A model generated the notes under the pieces. It made no database searches. It had not been told where the DNA came from and was given only the letters and a program-made list of their open reading frames with translations. From Gamarada debralockiae (lineage: Eukaryota > Ascomycota > Leotiomycetes > Helotiales > Hyphodiscaceae): a stretch of DNA of 64,000 nt. Shown piece by piece: positions 1-12,507 of this stretch. The position numbers and the translations under genes were made by a program. Positions within the stretch are counted from its first letter, which is position 1. Each line of letters begins with the position of its first letter. The stretch is from NCBI GenBank assembly GCA_002803225.1, contig NXFV01001565.1, forward strand, positions 124,001 to 188,000. The letters are read 5' to 3'.

Positions 1-3000
1 GTGGGTGGGCCTTAGGGATGGTTGATATTTTATGCAGCGGGGTCAATGGAAGAAAAACACCGAAGACAAGCCTCAAACCTCATATTTTCATGCTATTGTT
101 TCCAATTCGGTCGTACGAGCTGAGACTTTGAGAACATGGGAGAAATAGAGTGTGTGCACAAATCAACTGACAGCTCAGTGGCTGCAATTGGCTGTTGCAA
201 GCACCGTGAAATTCGTCCAGAAGGTGCGTGTCTACGAAACTGGAATCCCACGATCCTCCTATCCACGACGGCGACGTTGAAGGTAGGCACGCAAATGCCA
301 CATGGGTACCAATATAAATCTTCTATGGGCATTCGTTCGTCTCAATCTCTACCCTCCTCTACGGTACCAACCGAACTTGTTCGATCTGGAGGCTAAAGTC
401 GGGCGCAAAACACCCAAGTCCTACTCTATTTGAGGCGGCTATATTTGCATGGTGCTGAGGCGCTCCCAAAAGGCCCATGCTGGCCGATGATCAAATACTC
501 TCCAGACTTGAAGTCTTCAATGGAACGGGTGGGGGTTCAGTCTGGTTATGTTCAAGGTGACTGACTTAGGAAATGAGGGTGTGCCGCAATGTATTTGGCA
601 CATGGCATCCAAAGTTTCAAACATCATAACACCTGGGATTGGAATTGAGGCGCAGAACGTCAATGTCAAGGCTTGGGAATCGGATCGGGTTCGGGTCAAA
701 AACTTGATACGGATCACGACTTGGTTAAGTCTCAAGATCGTGAGATTAGGTATGATGGTGTTCAGGGCAGATGGTCTCAGCCCTGCTCGGTCGTACCGTG
801 CCGTCTCCTGACCCCTTTACGAGCTGACCTTGGGATGATTCAGCTTCATTCATGATTCAAGAGGCGCTAGACACTAATTAATCTCAGAATTAAGAAAAGG
901 AACAGGTAAATACTTCGGTCACGTTGTTCCAGACTCGTAAGGTCCCGTCAGCTGCCATAAGCGCTACCAGACGAAAACTTGAATCAGGACTTCTTTAATT
1001 TGTATATATCGATACTAGAAGGTATCTTCCTGATCACATTTCTGCTTACATACATCGCAGGAACGGCACGCGACAATATCAAGTCTCATTTATACGAGAG
1101 TTCTCATCCGAGGCAATTCACCGTATCTTTCATCCCACCTTCTCCTGCCTCCTCTTCTGCATGCTAATCACCAAGATCGAATTCGATATTGAAACTAAAA
1201 GGAATGTTACAGGGTACTAACTGTACGGGCTGCAGTGGTGCAGAGATCAGGCAACCCTATTCAGTGGGTCAATTTACTGATTTGAAGGGAAAGCCAAGAC
1301 GGAGCAGCCTTTTAATCTGGATATATGCGCCGTGTGCGCAGTAGAGGTGCATCCAAGCTCTAACTTTGTCGCGAATTGGACCTTAGTTTGATAACACCAT
1401 CGTGAGTTTATTCAAGTGATTCTAAGTAAGATTGTCACGAAAGGTAGTCCCTCTAGGTATTCTGAGCTTCAAAGTACTCAAAATACTTGGTTGAAACGCA
1501 GATCTAGAGATCACATCTACGTGGCGTTTACTTGTCTCACTCTTCACAGACCACATGAGTTCTGTCATTTATCGCTCTTCAACTCGCCTCGATCTAGCCA
1601 ATCAGGACTGGTGAATCGATACTCGTAAATGAAGTTCGCCATCTATTTTTTTCTTTCTCTTCTCCACACCATCTGATTTAACACGGAGGCTGGCTGCACA
1701 ACCACACGGACCTCATATGATGGAATTGCATCGCGAATCTGATAGAGTACGAGCTTGGCATCATGATTGGTTGTATTCCCATTTTCCCCTGCTCTCCTGC
1801 ATAAATGTGACTGTCGCAATTGGCTATAGCATGGAGTCTATCAGCAGCTCTTCCCTGCCTGCATGCAACCTTGTCGAACCACCCCCGCTTTTGCCGTTGT
1901 GACAAGGGCCAGCATGCAAATACGCAAGCCCCTGTGATCCACTGTTTAACCCCCACGTTCCTTTTTCCCCCATCAGCTCGCCGAAATCCGCAAATGCCAT
2001 TTCCAGCGATCTTGGAGCCACGAATGGCGAAATGGCGTCGTCGAGATGGGCCTTAAAACAGCACAGACCCTTCCTGCTTTCGGCGTCAACGACATCGAAC
2101 CTCGAAATCCTCTGTCTAATTGGTCATCGCGCATCTCGTGACGGCTCACGATGGCTTCATGTCGGAGTGATACTTTTCTTTGTGGATTGCCAAGAAGTCG
2201 TTCGATTTTATCAGTGCGAGTTTCGCTTCGCAGGCGAGTTGAAACGCCTTCAAATCTTGTTCCTCATATCCCCCGCAATCTTTCGCCTCTGCATCGCAAA
2301 TCCGTTTTGGATGCTAAGGACATCAAACCAAGCAGCTTTGCCAAATCCTGCGTTCTTGCAATCTATTTCGACGATATCGAGACTTCAACACCCCCCTCCC
2401 AGATGATCTTCAAATTTGTACAGCCTTCCCCTGCCCCTCCCCTCTTTTCCATGCGCTGACGCCGCTTCAACGTTCTCGCTTACCTCTCTTATTGGCTGGA
2501 GCCGGATCGCACCGGATATTTGGCATACAAGAGGAGTTCATAGGCCCTGCAGCGGCATTGGAAACGTCAGTAACCGACATTAGCAGGAGGCTTGCTGCAA
2601 CACTTTCAAGACCACTATCGAGTACTCTCGGTGTAGATTCATATGGTAAATGTCCGAAAGCTTGGCCTACCTCTGGCTCAATCAGTTGCCCCGTGCTTTG
2701 CGCCCTTCAAACTTCTGAATGACAAATGTGAGATCGACAAGTTCGTTTGATGGGGCCACTGCTCAACCAGCTCCAGTTATTTCGATAAATGCAAGGGCTT
2801 AAGGAACGAGCGGCAATCAAATATTTTTGCTGTTTCACGACTCTGCCCCAATTGAACTAAGATTCGAAGTATTTTCAGTGGAGTTTCGGAATATTAGTCA
2901 AGCCTGTCAAGGACTGACGATCCCAACAACACACTGCCAGGAGCGGGCTCTCCCGTACCGTCCAAAGTCATTTCTTCAACCTTCAAGAATTCAATCCTAC

Positions 3001-5483
3001 TTAGAGAACCTTCCAAACCTTCCTGAATGGTCCAATATCGCTCCGAAATAATCCAATGCACCCTCCTTTCACACTCAAATGTGCGTTCGCGCGCGAGCAA
3101 GGATAGCACATGCTCCTCGAATAAAAACCTGATCTGAGTTGTCACCTCCCCCGCATTTACTTACTCGGGGCCCAATAAACTTTACGTGAAAGTACCATGA
3201 CGCGACCCCGCCTCCCTTCCTGCATGCTGCCGACTCCAGTCCTACAGTAGAGAACACATCTACCCATGTATCAAACTCGCTGCAACAGTAGTTGCGGATA
3301 AGTGCGCTGCGTTTTCTACTGGCTAGTTGCCGAGTGCCTACGTGGTATTTTCTTCCAAGATGGAGCACAACCAAACAGGCTGGCAATTACGTATCTATGC
3401 TCAGACTCTTCGTTCGTTTACCAGTTACCAAAGGCGTGTTGGCTTGCGTGGTCACTCTGCAGGCTTCCTTCAGACATGCCTAAACTAGCGGCAGCCTACC
3501 GTGGGCTTTGACGCTGTCTCATATGGAAATATCTCAATTGCCAAATTCAGAGAGAGCCGCATGCATTGAGTAATATTGTTTCAGAGGTTGCGTAGCTAAA
3601 ATTGGGCATCTGATTCGCTCGTGTCACAAGTACGAATGACCTCCTCAAATAATTCAGAGGCGCGGCATCTCTGTATCACAAGTGGCTGGATATCCCTCGT
3701 CTCCTCTCACACTTGACCTTCACGAAGAACTCATGAATTTTGAAGCGAACCAACGATCAATTCGTGGCACGTAAAATCCCCGCTTTCGCAGCCACCAACC
3801 ATGATACAGTAGATCCGCTGCACAACGACGAAACAGAAACTCATGGAAGTGGCGATCCCCCGCCCCTGTCCATTTGCCTGCCGGAACACTCGGCGCACAG
3901 TAGTGCAACCTAACAAGGGTTCAACCTTATTTCGCTTCTCTTTAGTCCCCAGAGTCCGGAGTATTTTGCACAGCTGCACTGCTCACCTGACGGGCACTTA
4001 CAATCTCCCCGGATTCCACTACCCGTTTATTGTCATCGGCGGACTGCATTGCTTGCAACAAGGTCTAAGCGCCAAATTCGTTCGGTCTAGGGCTCAATAT
4101 TCGACGCCGAGCCGAGTTATCCTATTCTTTCTTCGAGATTGCACAGAAAGCCTCGCTGCTCTAGTGGCTCCAATATCAGAACCCCTGTCCAGATCTACTC
4201 GTACCAGGAGAATACCCTGTCCGGCAAATTTTGTCTGGATACTGTATTGCACCCTGTGGTCGTAGGCCTCCTCCTTTCCAATGATGGAGGGCCCATATCT
4301 TACTCCCTGTCGCTTCTCCCTCCTTTTCCTTCCCCCTATCTTTGGACGACCTGGCCCCCCACTCTAGCGAAGATGTGGCTGCGCGATATTTTCATCTTGG
4401 GTAAATATCATGTTTATCATCGTCTATCAACGGATATCTCTTCACATGCAAGTGCATGATATGAAACTAAAATAATCAAACCAATCTTCCTCTCCCTATC
4501 TGTCATTTTCATGCACTCTAGTTGGTAGCGCTATTTGGTTGGTGTCGGGGTTTCCCATGAGGGTTAAATGATCACGGGAACACGTGGCGGTGCCTCTTGT
4601 GTAACTTCGTGTAACAATGCTGTGGAACGGCTCCCATCTATCATTTCCGCTCCAAGCCACTATCCATCTCTTCGGTGCTGTCTTTCGGTTCTAGCCGGAG
4701 AGTTCTCTACTGTAGGGTGCAAGTAACGATGAGTGAGATGAAAGAAGGTTCATCACGCTGGCGGTTAGAAAGGGAATGGATTGCAAGACCCAATGCCCTG
4801 TATTCGGGAGATCTTGAGAGGGATAATTTCCCGTGCTCGGAGGTGGGTTTCAAATTCCGCCATGAGCGTCGGTGCTCACGGGTACAGCACCCTTAGAACT
4901 GAGCTCGTCCATTGGGTCAAGGGTACAGTCAGAGCCAGCAGAGATGAGTTGACCTGGTACTGAAACACCAGTTACAACTCCACGCTTGGGAATATCCCGT
5001 CAAACGACGGTTGAAAGCTGCCGCTCCGCATCATGCATCTGGTGTAAGTAGTGACGATCGAGTATCTTGAGCATGACGTGTATTGCTCATTCTCATCAAG
5101 TGATCGGAGTAAAGCACGGGAATACCGACTCATTTTATGACCATGAACCCCCCAGATCACAGAAGTGGAATGCATGTTAGGGACGCCACTTCTAAACCTT
5201 TCCCTTGGCAGCCAACCCACAATGCTCTCACTAAGTATTTGCACCTCATGTTTCCTAGCCACGTCAGAGTAACGGAGAATGCTCTGAACATCACAACTAC
5301 TCCTTTTAAAAAACTCAATAGAAACCCCCTTGATGCTGCCTTTGACTTGAAATTTGTATGGCACGCTTTTGAATATGTGATAGAAAGGGCCTCAGGGGCT
5401 AATAAGAAACTATTTCCAACTGCAAGCTCATCGGAACATTAGAAAAGCCTGGCTCTGCATATTATCCCTCTGAGTCTTGTCTC
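1..5483. other. Long stretch with no supportable gene
   Basis: I see no reading frame here with family features, and no chain of exons that splices into a plausible protein. All open frames are short (at most about 140 codons), overlap on both strands and have low-complexity or random composition. No tRNA or rRNA was recognised. It may be a true intergenic desert or ancient decayed DNA next to the relics at 5.5-8.2 kb. Confidence 0.6.
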
Positions 5484-5724
5484 CTAGTAGCCACCCATAC
5501 CGCCACGACCAAATCCACCTCCGCCTTGCATCCCTTGCGGTTGACCAATGGTCTGTAGGACTGCTGCTTCAAGCTCATCCGGTGGGCCTGCTCGCATTAT
5601 TTCCTCACTCACCGCCGAGTGTGTGTTATCAAATAAGCTCCAGGATTTGTTGCATTTGACCGTCCCCTCCCATACCACCACGGCCTCCATGGCCACCAAA
5701 TCCACCACGTCCGAAAGGATGCAT
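5484..5724 (-). pseudogene. Small glycine-rich gene remnant, copy A (frameshifted)
   Basis: Read on the minus strand from ATG 5724, the product begins MHPFGRGGFGGHGGRGGMGG and then meets a TGA. One base out of frame, the reading continues open through an acidic middle to a second glycine-rich block ending GGFGRGGMGGY at the stop 5484-5486. Both ends are Gly-Arg rich, so one gene with a single frameshift explains the pattern better than two genes. About 165 bp upstream is a TATA block (about 5884-5900) shared with copy B. I do not recognise the family. A short spliced intron across the shift cannot be excluded, but no good donor/acceptor pair was seen. Confidence 0.5.
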
Positions 5725-5883
5725 TTGGAAGTTATTGATGTCTTATTTGTTTGAGTGACTATACTGAGGTAAGGTTGGGTGTGTGCTTGATGTGATTGTT
5801 GAATGTAAGATTACCTGTATGTAGTGATGATTTGATGATGTTGGAAGGGTAGAAATATAATAGGGAGTGAACAGGAAGCAGAT

Positions 5884-5940
5884 CTTTTTTATAGGAAATG
5901 GGGAAGAGTGTCCAGAAGTCTAAATCAGGAAGTGTCTGGA
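5884..5940 (-). promoter_or_regulatory. Promoter block of copy A, duplicated at copy B
   Basis: On the minus strand this segment has the order CACTTCCTGATTTAGAC, a spacer, then CCCATTTCCTATAAAAAAG. The same two blocks, in the same order and at similar spacing, lie upstream of copy B (7027-7080). A TATA box in a duplicated upstream block shows that the two glycine-rich relics were duplicated together with their promoter. Confidence 0.55.
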
Positions 5941-6579
5941 TAATCACGGCGAGATTCGTATGAAAGTTGTGATTAGGAACCAGACGAGAATTCAAAGACA
6001 TGCCCTGAAATAGTCACCAATTATGGTCTTATGAATTGGACGATTATATCAATAAATCCACCAGTATTTACAAATAAGGAATATATCCGCAGCGTTAGAA
6101 AGACCGCATTTGTAACGAATACGTCGAATTTCAGAGAGTCGAAGTCATAATTACAGGTCGCTCGAAAGGGGATTTCGGTTATGCCCCTGAAATTAGCCGA
6201 GCTCCCCTTTCGATCCAAGGAGAAGAACTCAGATTTGACTTGTTTGGAGTCAAGAACGCTTTTATATTTATAGTAATATTAATATAAATTGGTTCCTTAT
6301 TATTCTTTTCTATCCTTCATCTCTTTGCCCGCAACTAACGGAGATGTTGTCAAAGATTGGCTGATTCGTTATTGCTTTTTTGGTCACAGGCTTACAAAAG
6401 CTACTATATTGTCAAATTCTATAATTGGCGAGCACCTCGGAACATGCTGTATCTCAGGAGCATTGATATGATGTACACACCATTGAATGGCTAAACAATC
6501 AGATACCCATTCAAACTTCCAAGCTCCACGACTGCAACCCTACCCTCGAATTTCATTCCCCGCCAATCTGTCAAGACAT

Positions 6580-6902
6580 CTAATAACCACTATCTCCCAT
6601 TTGCTGTCTCCGCTGCTTCTCTACCATAGCTTTAATCCGCGCTTTCGTTTGTACGAGTTGTTCCATAACCTCTGGACGGATCTTCCCATCTGGACCGAAA
6701 GCCCATGGACCTAAGATGCTACGGCCACCACCAGCAGGACGACTACTTCTCCCACGACCTCACCCATGGCCTGCCTCACGACCCGCACCGCCGAGCTCAC
6801 CACCTGGCCCTCCTATTTTATCTCCATATTGACCAACATATGTATCTCTTTCAACGTAGCCACCCGGTCCGCTTGGGCCACCGAAAGTCCGTAAGGATTT
6901 AT
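6580..6902 (-). pseudogene. Small glycine-rich gene remnant, copy B (start lost, internal stop)
   Basis: The minus-strand frame reads FGGPSGPGGYVERDTYVGQY, then a glycine-rich stretch, a TGA at 6762-6760, a further GRGRSSRPAGGG segment, a basic helical tail and a final GDSGY stop at 6580. Where copy A has its ATG, this copy has ATA (6902-6900) in otherwise similar DNA (ATGCATCCTTTCGG against ATAAATCCTTACGG), followed by an apparent one-base shift. Loss of the start, a shift and a nonsense codon point to a pseudogene. The alternative, an intron using the GTGAGG over the stop codon, would still need a new start. Confidence 0.5.
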
Positions 6903-7026
6903 TGAGTTAACTGAATTGTTGTTCGTTTAGTTGTATGTACTGTAATTTGAGTAGATTCATTGTGTGTGGAAATGTGACAATGCTTTGGAATGAAAGAAGA
7001 AGTTCGGGGAGGAGAGAAGGAACTGG

Positions 7027-7080
7027 TCTTTTATAGGAAATGGGAGCCGGGGGTCAAGGGTCTTAATCAGGAAGTGCCTG
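7027..7080 (-). promoter_or_regulatory. Promoter block of copy B
   Basis: On the minus strand the order is GCACTTCCTGATTAAGAC, a spacer, then CCCATTTCCTATAAAAGA with a TATA box. It matches the block at 5884-5940 upstream of copy A. It lies about 130 bp before the degenerated start of copy B and directly abuts the decayed end of the NmrA-like relic. Confidence 0.55.
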
Positions 7081-7099
7081 TCTGTGATTAAAAAAAGGT

Positions 7100-8214
7100 C
7101 TGATTGCGAACTAAAAACTTTCTCAATCCGGAAGGGCAGCTTTGTGATTGGCAGAAATATTTGAATAGCAACCAAAAGACTTCTGATTCATTCAGGAACT
7201 TCACAACCGCAGGGATAGAAACACTCCCACTGAGCCACAATGTCACTAAACATCGGGATTCCCCTCCAAAATCTTCCTCAAACTCGTCCTCGTCACTCCC
7301 TGAACCATATTCATATCCAAATCCATATCCCCCACCCCCTTCTGCCCCCTCAGCGGAGTCAGACCATAAAACCCTCAATATCTTCCCAAAATCTTCCCTT
7401 CTTCCCCTACTCCTTGCCTTCTCGGCCCTCCTCTCCAGTTCCTCTTGACTTCCCAGGCGCACCAACCTAACTTCCCTCGCCTCACTTCGTCATACACTTC
7501 AGCAATCTCTCTACCCCCGAACAAACCACAAAATGCCCACGCCCTCACCCTCCCTATCGCCTCAATACTGAATTCCGCAGCATCTTTCTCAGTGGTCCAT
7601 TGCACACTCTGCTCTCCATCACCCCAAAACCTCAACTCCTTACAGAATCCCATTCTCCGTTGTTATCTGGAGAGAAATCACCGTGTCCTTGAACAGAGAA
7701 ATGGACTTCGAGGAGGACGCCGGTGAATATGTAGATGGATTTGATGGAGGAGAGCATGACTTGGGTGCGAAACGATAAGTTACGAATCAAAGCTCTCACG
7801 TTCTCCCAATTAGAAGTTGCGATATTCGTAGTTCCAGGATTGTGCGTGGAATCTCTATACTATATCAGAATCCCACAGCAATAAAATCACATATGGTTAG
7901 CAGAAACAGACCTTAACACCAGCTCTCTCAGCTGCACGAAGTAAAATCAATTGAGCATCAAGCTGAAGCTCAGGGAGTCCAGAGTAGGCGCAGATTACTG
8001 CGTCGTCCTTGATGGCTTCCTGGATGGCGAGAATGTTGTACTATGTTCTGAAGGTGATGAAGTTTTCGAGTTTGTCCTTGATGTTGGAAGGGAGATTGGA
8101 GGGTGAACGACTTAGACCTCGGACTGTGTGGCCTCGAGAGAAGGCGGATTGGAAGAGGGGCTTGCCTAGGTTTCCTGTTATACCTGCGATGAGGATGAGG
8201 ACTTTGAAGTGCAT
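7100..8214 (-). pseudogene. NmrA-like NAD(P)-binding protein, decayed
   Basis: From ATG 8214 the minus strand reads MHFKVLILIAGITGNLGKPL, a Rossmann-fold nucleotide-binding start (GxxGxxG type) of the NmrA/isoflavone-reductase-like short-chain family. An in-frame TAG follows about 57 codons in. The next part (AVICAYSGLPELQLDAQLI) runs into a GT..AG gap, and the family-typical segment AQSWNYEYRN is interrupted by at least two TAA codons and a shift. After a further shift comes the C-terminal half, with WTTEKDAAEFSIEAIG and GGREIAEVYDEV, and one more one-base shift leads into VRLVRLGSQEELERR. Intact family members are about 300 residues, and this relic spans most of that. It is too damaged to be functional. 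How much of the low-complexity tail near 7.1-7.3 kb belongs to it is uncertain. Confidence 0.75.
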
Positions 8215-8760
8215 TTTGATAAATGATTGGAAGATGGGTAGGATGATGTTACTGTTAGAACATGGCAGATTGAGGGAGATTGAGTACTTATATAACCCTT
8301 CAGTCCAGTATATGCATATATGAGGCAAGGTCTTGAAGAGAACTAAATCGAACTAGTACTCTGTCGCGTCGAATATTCCAAGAAATAGCAAGAGTTGGGA
8401 TAGGGTACGACGGCGTTCGGGCCCTTCACAAACAAGCGATCGCGAACTTCGAGGCTCCGAAGAAGGGTTATTGACAAAGTCATGCATAGAAGATGTCTCT
8501 AAAGAATTATGTTACTTGTATTCTCATTTCCTCCTAAGCCCTAGGATCAAAGACCTCGGCCATATTGACTTTGAAGAAGACTTCAACAACGGCCCAGGAA
8601 GATACCAAGCAATCAAAGACTCCAGGTTGGGTATCGCGCAGGACTACCTCTATGCTATAGTGACTGGACCACTCATAAATAACGTAAAAGATGTCAACCA
8701 TAATCAACAGATGTGCGCAAAGGAAGTCGCAAATGATAGCGTTTGTGCAAATTCGTATCA
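8215..8760. other. Intergenic between RIX7 end and NmrA-like relic
   Basis: This is non-coding as far as I can see. It should hold the decayed promoter of the NmrA-like relic and the 3' untranslated region of RIX7. The open frames here are antisense shadows or random. Confidence 0.5.
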
Positions 8761-11229
8761 TCACATCCCCCTCTCCTTCAGACGACGATATTTGCCAGCG
8801 TCCTTGACACTTGCTCGCACCTTGCCTAATGCAACCTCCCAGTCCGCCCTGATGATGCGTAGGTCGCGCTGTTCTTCGGATCTAGCGTCAGCTCCAGAAG
8901 CCATCTCCTGCTCCATTTCCTTCCTCTCTGCCATCTCTCTCTTCAGGGCCGCGACTGCGGCTGCCTGGTGGAGGTTCCCCAAGTCTGCTCCACTGTATCC
9001 TGTACATCTAACATCTCTGGCCACGCCTTCCAGATTGTTCACCTCTTCGATCTCCGCATCGGGTAAAGCTTTCTGGTACAACGCCTTGAGGATTTCCACT
9101 CGCTCATCGGGAGTGGGGAGGTCGACGAAGACCGAAGAACCCAAACGGCCTGGGCGAAGCATGGCAGGGTCAATCATGTCTGGTCTGTTGGTGGCAGCGA
9201 CCACATAGATGCCCGTCCTATTGTTCATGCCATCCAATTCTGTCAGCAAAGTGTTGACAACCTTACTACTAGCTTCCGAGAGCGAGTCCTCTCTCTTCGG
9301 AACCAAGGCATCTAGTTCGTCAAAGAACAGAATACAAGGAATAGATGACCGAGCCCGCTCAAAGACTTGACGAACCGCACGTTCGGATTCACCAACATAT
9401 TTGTTGAGCAACTCTGGTCCTTTGATGGAGATGAAGTTGGCTTTCGATTCGTTGGCAACAGCCTTTGCGAGGAGTGTTTTACCGCATCCAGGAGGTCCCC
9501 AGAGTAAGACGCCTGCTGGTGTTGTGAGACCCAAGCGAGCAAAAGACTCGGGTCGTCTGATTGGTTCAACGATTGCCATTTCAAGCTGTTCGCGAACTTC
9601 GTGTAACGCACCGATATGTGCCCATGTTGTGTCTGGGATGGTTGCAAAGCCTTCACGCTTCGCCGATGGTTGGACTTTAGGCACTGCGGTAAGGAAATCC
9701 TGGTACGTGATTGAGAAATCGCCGTCTGGAGAGACGTGACCAGCATTGGCGACGAGAGAACGGAGTACTAAGAGTGGTGGCGATATACCAGACTCCTGAG
9801 AGACACTGTCGATGTCCATTGGTGTGGTTTGTTCCGTGAGAGCAGCCATCATGCGTTTCATAGCTTCGGTACCAGCTACCGAGACAACATCGTTAAGATC
9901 AGCACCAACAAATCCAGGAGTAAGCTTTGCGAGGTTTCGATAGTCGAAGTCGTCAGCCAGATTTAACTTCTGGGTAATTGCCCGAAGGATCTTTTCTCGA
10001 GCTTGCTCGTTCGGAACACCAAGATTGATCTCCTTGTTGAAGCGACCTGCTCTTCGGAGGGCAGGGTCGAGGCTGTCTGGTCGGTTCGTGGCAGCAATGA
10101 TGATGACAGGTTTCCCACCAGTCTTCTCCAATGCCATGTCGTCCATGCAAGTAAGCATCTGTGCCACAATGCGCTTCTCCATCTCTCTTTGGGCACTTTC
10201 CCGTTTCCCCATGATGACATCGATTTCATCGATGAAGACGAGACAGGGTGCCATTCGTTTTGCTTCGTCGAAGATTTCTCGGATCTTCTTTTCTGATTCT
10301 CCAGACATGCCAGCAACCAATGAAGGCGCTGACAGGGGTATAAACGAAACTCCTATTTCTGCAGCAAACGCATTCGCCAACATCGTCTTTCCGCACCCTG
10401 GAGGCCCATGAAGCAGAACGCCACGGGGTGGTTGTATGCCGGTGCGTATGAATGTGTCTGGGTATAACATTGGCAGAGCCACGAGCTCGTTCAGCTCCTT
10501 GATCACATCGTCGACACCTCCCAGGTTGTGTAATGAAATATCCGTTGGTGGTGACCGGTCAACATCCTTTCTTCCTTCTCCCTTGCGACGCTTCAACTTG
10601 GGTTCCCCGTTTGGTTGTCGTTCTACCCTCGACGAGGATTCGACCTCTGTACTCTGCAGCGTTGCTTGGATAGGGACAGTCGGGGTGAGGGTTCCGCTGA
10701 GTGGTGGTGGGGTGCCCTGCTTCTGTGTCACGTTCGTAGTTGCCATCGGTTTCGCCCACATTCGTGTGATACTCTTGTTCATTATATTATGTTCCTACGA
10801 AAAGTCAGATGTTTGATTGCCTTCGCTGACCAATCACCGAATTGTTCTGGACTCTCTTTACCTTCAATTCAGGCGGCTCCTCGTCTATTCCATCGAAGTC
10901 TCCATCCAGGGAATCGCTGTCATCTTGCTCTTCCTTCAACACAAGGACGACACGGTCGATTGAGTCCTCGAGGAGTTTCTTGCTTCGACGTTTCAAGGAT
11001 GAGTTTGAATTCTTAATACGATCGTAAACAAAAGGGACGGTGAGCCGTTTGCGACCATTTTCAAATTGGGCCTGCTCGTCAGCAAGCTTCTTGACTATTT
11101 GATATATCTGCGAGAGAGTGATCAGCGGCTTTCCGCCCTCCTGCCCAAATTCTCCATTTGGAGCATGACACGTACCTCCTTATCCAAAGCAGAGCTTAAG
11201 GTTGGTCGAGAACGTCTGGATACGATCAT
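8761..11229 (-). CDS. rix7: Ribosome biogenesis AAA ATPase Rix7 (NVL family)
   Basis: A type II AAA ATPase of the Rix7/NVL family, which removes assembly factors (Nsa1 in yeast) from pre-60S particles in the nucleolus and nucleoplasm. I assemble three exons: 11229-11176, 11107-10862 and 10794-8761, giving 777 aa. The short N-terminal exons encode a basic, then acidic, segment ([13 protein letters not shown], then a D/E-rich stretch) and a basic [11 protein letters not shown] patch that may serve nuclear import. Two tandem AAA modules follow. D1 has Walker A GPPGCGKT at about residues 230-237 and Walker [10 protein letters not shown]2 has Walker A at about 533-540 and Walker [11 protein letters not shown]. 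Both show the ATNRPD sensor motif and arginine-rich GRF/GRL segments. All key residues are present. VPS20 is transcribed divergently upstream. The first two exons are inferred from splice consensus. Confidence 0.93.
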
Positions 11230-11763
11230 GCTTTGGCCACGGAGATTCCAAAAATGCTGTCTGGACGAACAGGGGGGTCTTAAAAGTCAAGATATCGGTG
11301 AGTTTGGGCGTATGTAGAAAAATTAATTTTCCGACAGTCAGGCATCGGCGATACCTAATTCCTTTCTCTCCGGAAACGTCGATAGGATATTCCTTTAGAA
11401 TGACAATTGGTGGGCATAACGAGGCTTGGGCTCTACAGAAATTTGAAGAATGATCTGTCAGAACTAAGGTGAGAGCATCAGACTGAATTTTAAATAATCC
11501 AGAGCGTTGTGTCGCCATCGATCGTGCATTTTCAGGGTCCCTCCAAGGACCACTTTTTCAAGCCACGCGAGGCTCTCTCTTATCGCCGCCTTATCACACG
11601 ACGGCTAAGCCCATTTCTGACGTCGACCTTCTTCATTGCTCATGCGACATGTATCTCCAGCTCCTGGTCAGTTGAAGCACTCCAACCTTACAAAGATCGG
11701 GCCTCCATTCCCAGTATACCACCAGGTCCAAACCCGTGCTTGTGAAGCACCCCAGCAACGACA
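11230..11763. promoter_or_regulatory. Divergent intergenic region RIX7 / VPS20
   Basis: About 530 bp separate the two start codons of divergently transcribed genes, so both promoters must lie here. No clear TATA box or known operator was recognised. Open frames within it lack protein-like composition. Confidence 0.45.
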
Positions 11764-12507
11764 ATGGGGAACGCTTCAAGCACGAACAAGATATCCGCAC
11801 AGGACAAGTACCTTCCCCTCCCCCATCCCCATCCCTCCTCCCACCCCTCTAATAAACCCAAGAGCGATCCTAGACATGAAAAACCAGCGCGACAAACTGC
11901 ACCAATACCAACGGCGCATCACCGTTTTGACCTCCCGCGAAACCGCCATTGCAAAAGAAATGCTGTCCAAAGGCGACAAACCCCGCGCTCTCCTCGCTCT
12001 CCGAAGGAAAAAATACCAAGAATCCTTGCTTGCGAAAACGGATGCGCAGTTAGAACAATTGGAGAAGTTGACGAGTAGTGTGGAGTTTGCGTTGGTGCAG
12101 AAGGATGTCGTGTTTGGGTTGCAGCAGGGGACTAGTGTACTGAATGAGATTCATAGGGAGATGGGGGGCATTGAACATGTGGAAAAGCTGATGGGGGATA
12201 CGGCAGATGCTATTGCTTATCAGAAGGTATGTTATCTTTGCTTGAGGCGAGGGGAGGGGAGGGAGTTGGGATGAGGGTAGGTCTGATGGCTGATGTGATG
12301 TAGGAGGTGAGCGAGATGCTTGGTGGTCGGATATCGAATCAGGATGAGGATGAGGTTGAGGATGAGCTTGATGCGCTGGAAGCAGAACTCACGGGCGTGC
12401 CGTTACCGGATGTACCGACAGCGGAGTTGCCAGCTAAGGAGAGAGCGAAGGCTAGGCAGAGAGAAAGGAAGGAGAGGGAGGAAGGACAGGTGGCTATGTT
12501 GGCATAG
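11764..12507 (+). CDS. vps20: ESCRT-III subunit Vps20 (CHMP6)
   Basis: The Vps20 subunit of ESCRT-III, which is recruited by ESCRT-II on endosomes and nucleates Snf7 filaments for multivesicular body sorting. Three exons (11764-11807, 11863-12226, 12304-12507) give 203 aa, the usual length. The N-terminus MGNASS is a consensus N-myristoylation site, as in Vps20/CHMP6. Next come the basic Snf7-fold helices (AILDMKNQRDKLHQYQRRI), coiled-coil helices and an acidic C-terminal region (DEDEVEDELDALEAEL) ending in a basic tail. The first intron is 55 nt, with a pyrimidine-rich body and an AAG acceptor. The donor leaves AA, completing a Lys codon in the well conserved segment SAQDKAILDM, which supports the splice choice. 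Confidence 0.92.

Noticed and set aside
8471..9208. 245-codon plus-strand frame
   Set aside because: Most of it is antisense to the conserved second AAA module of RIX7, and its composition mirrors that gene.
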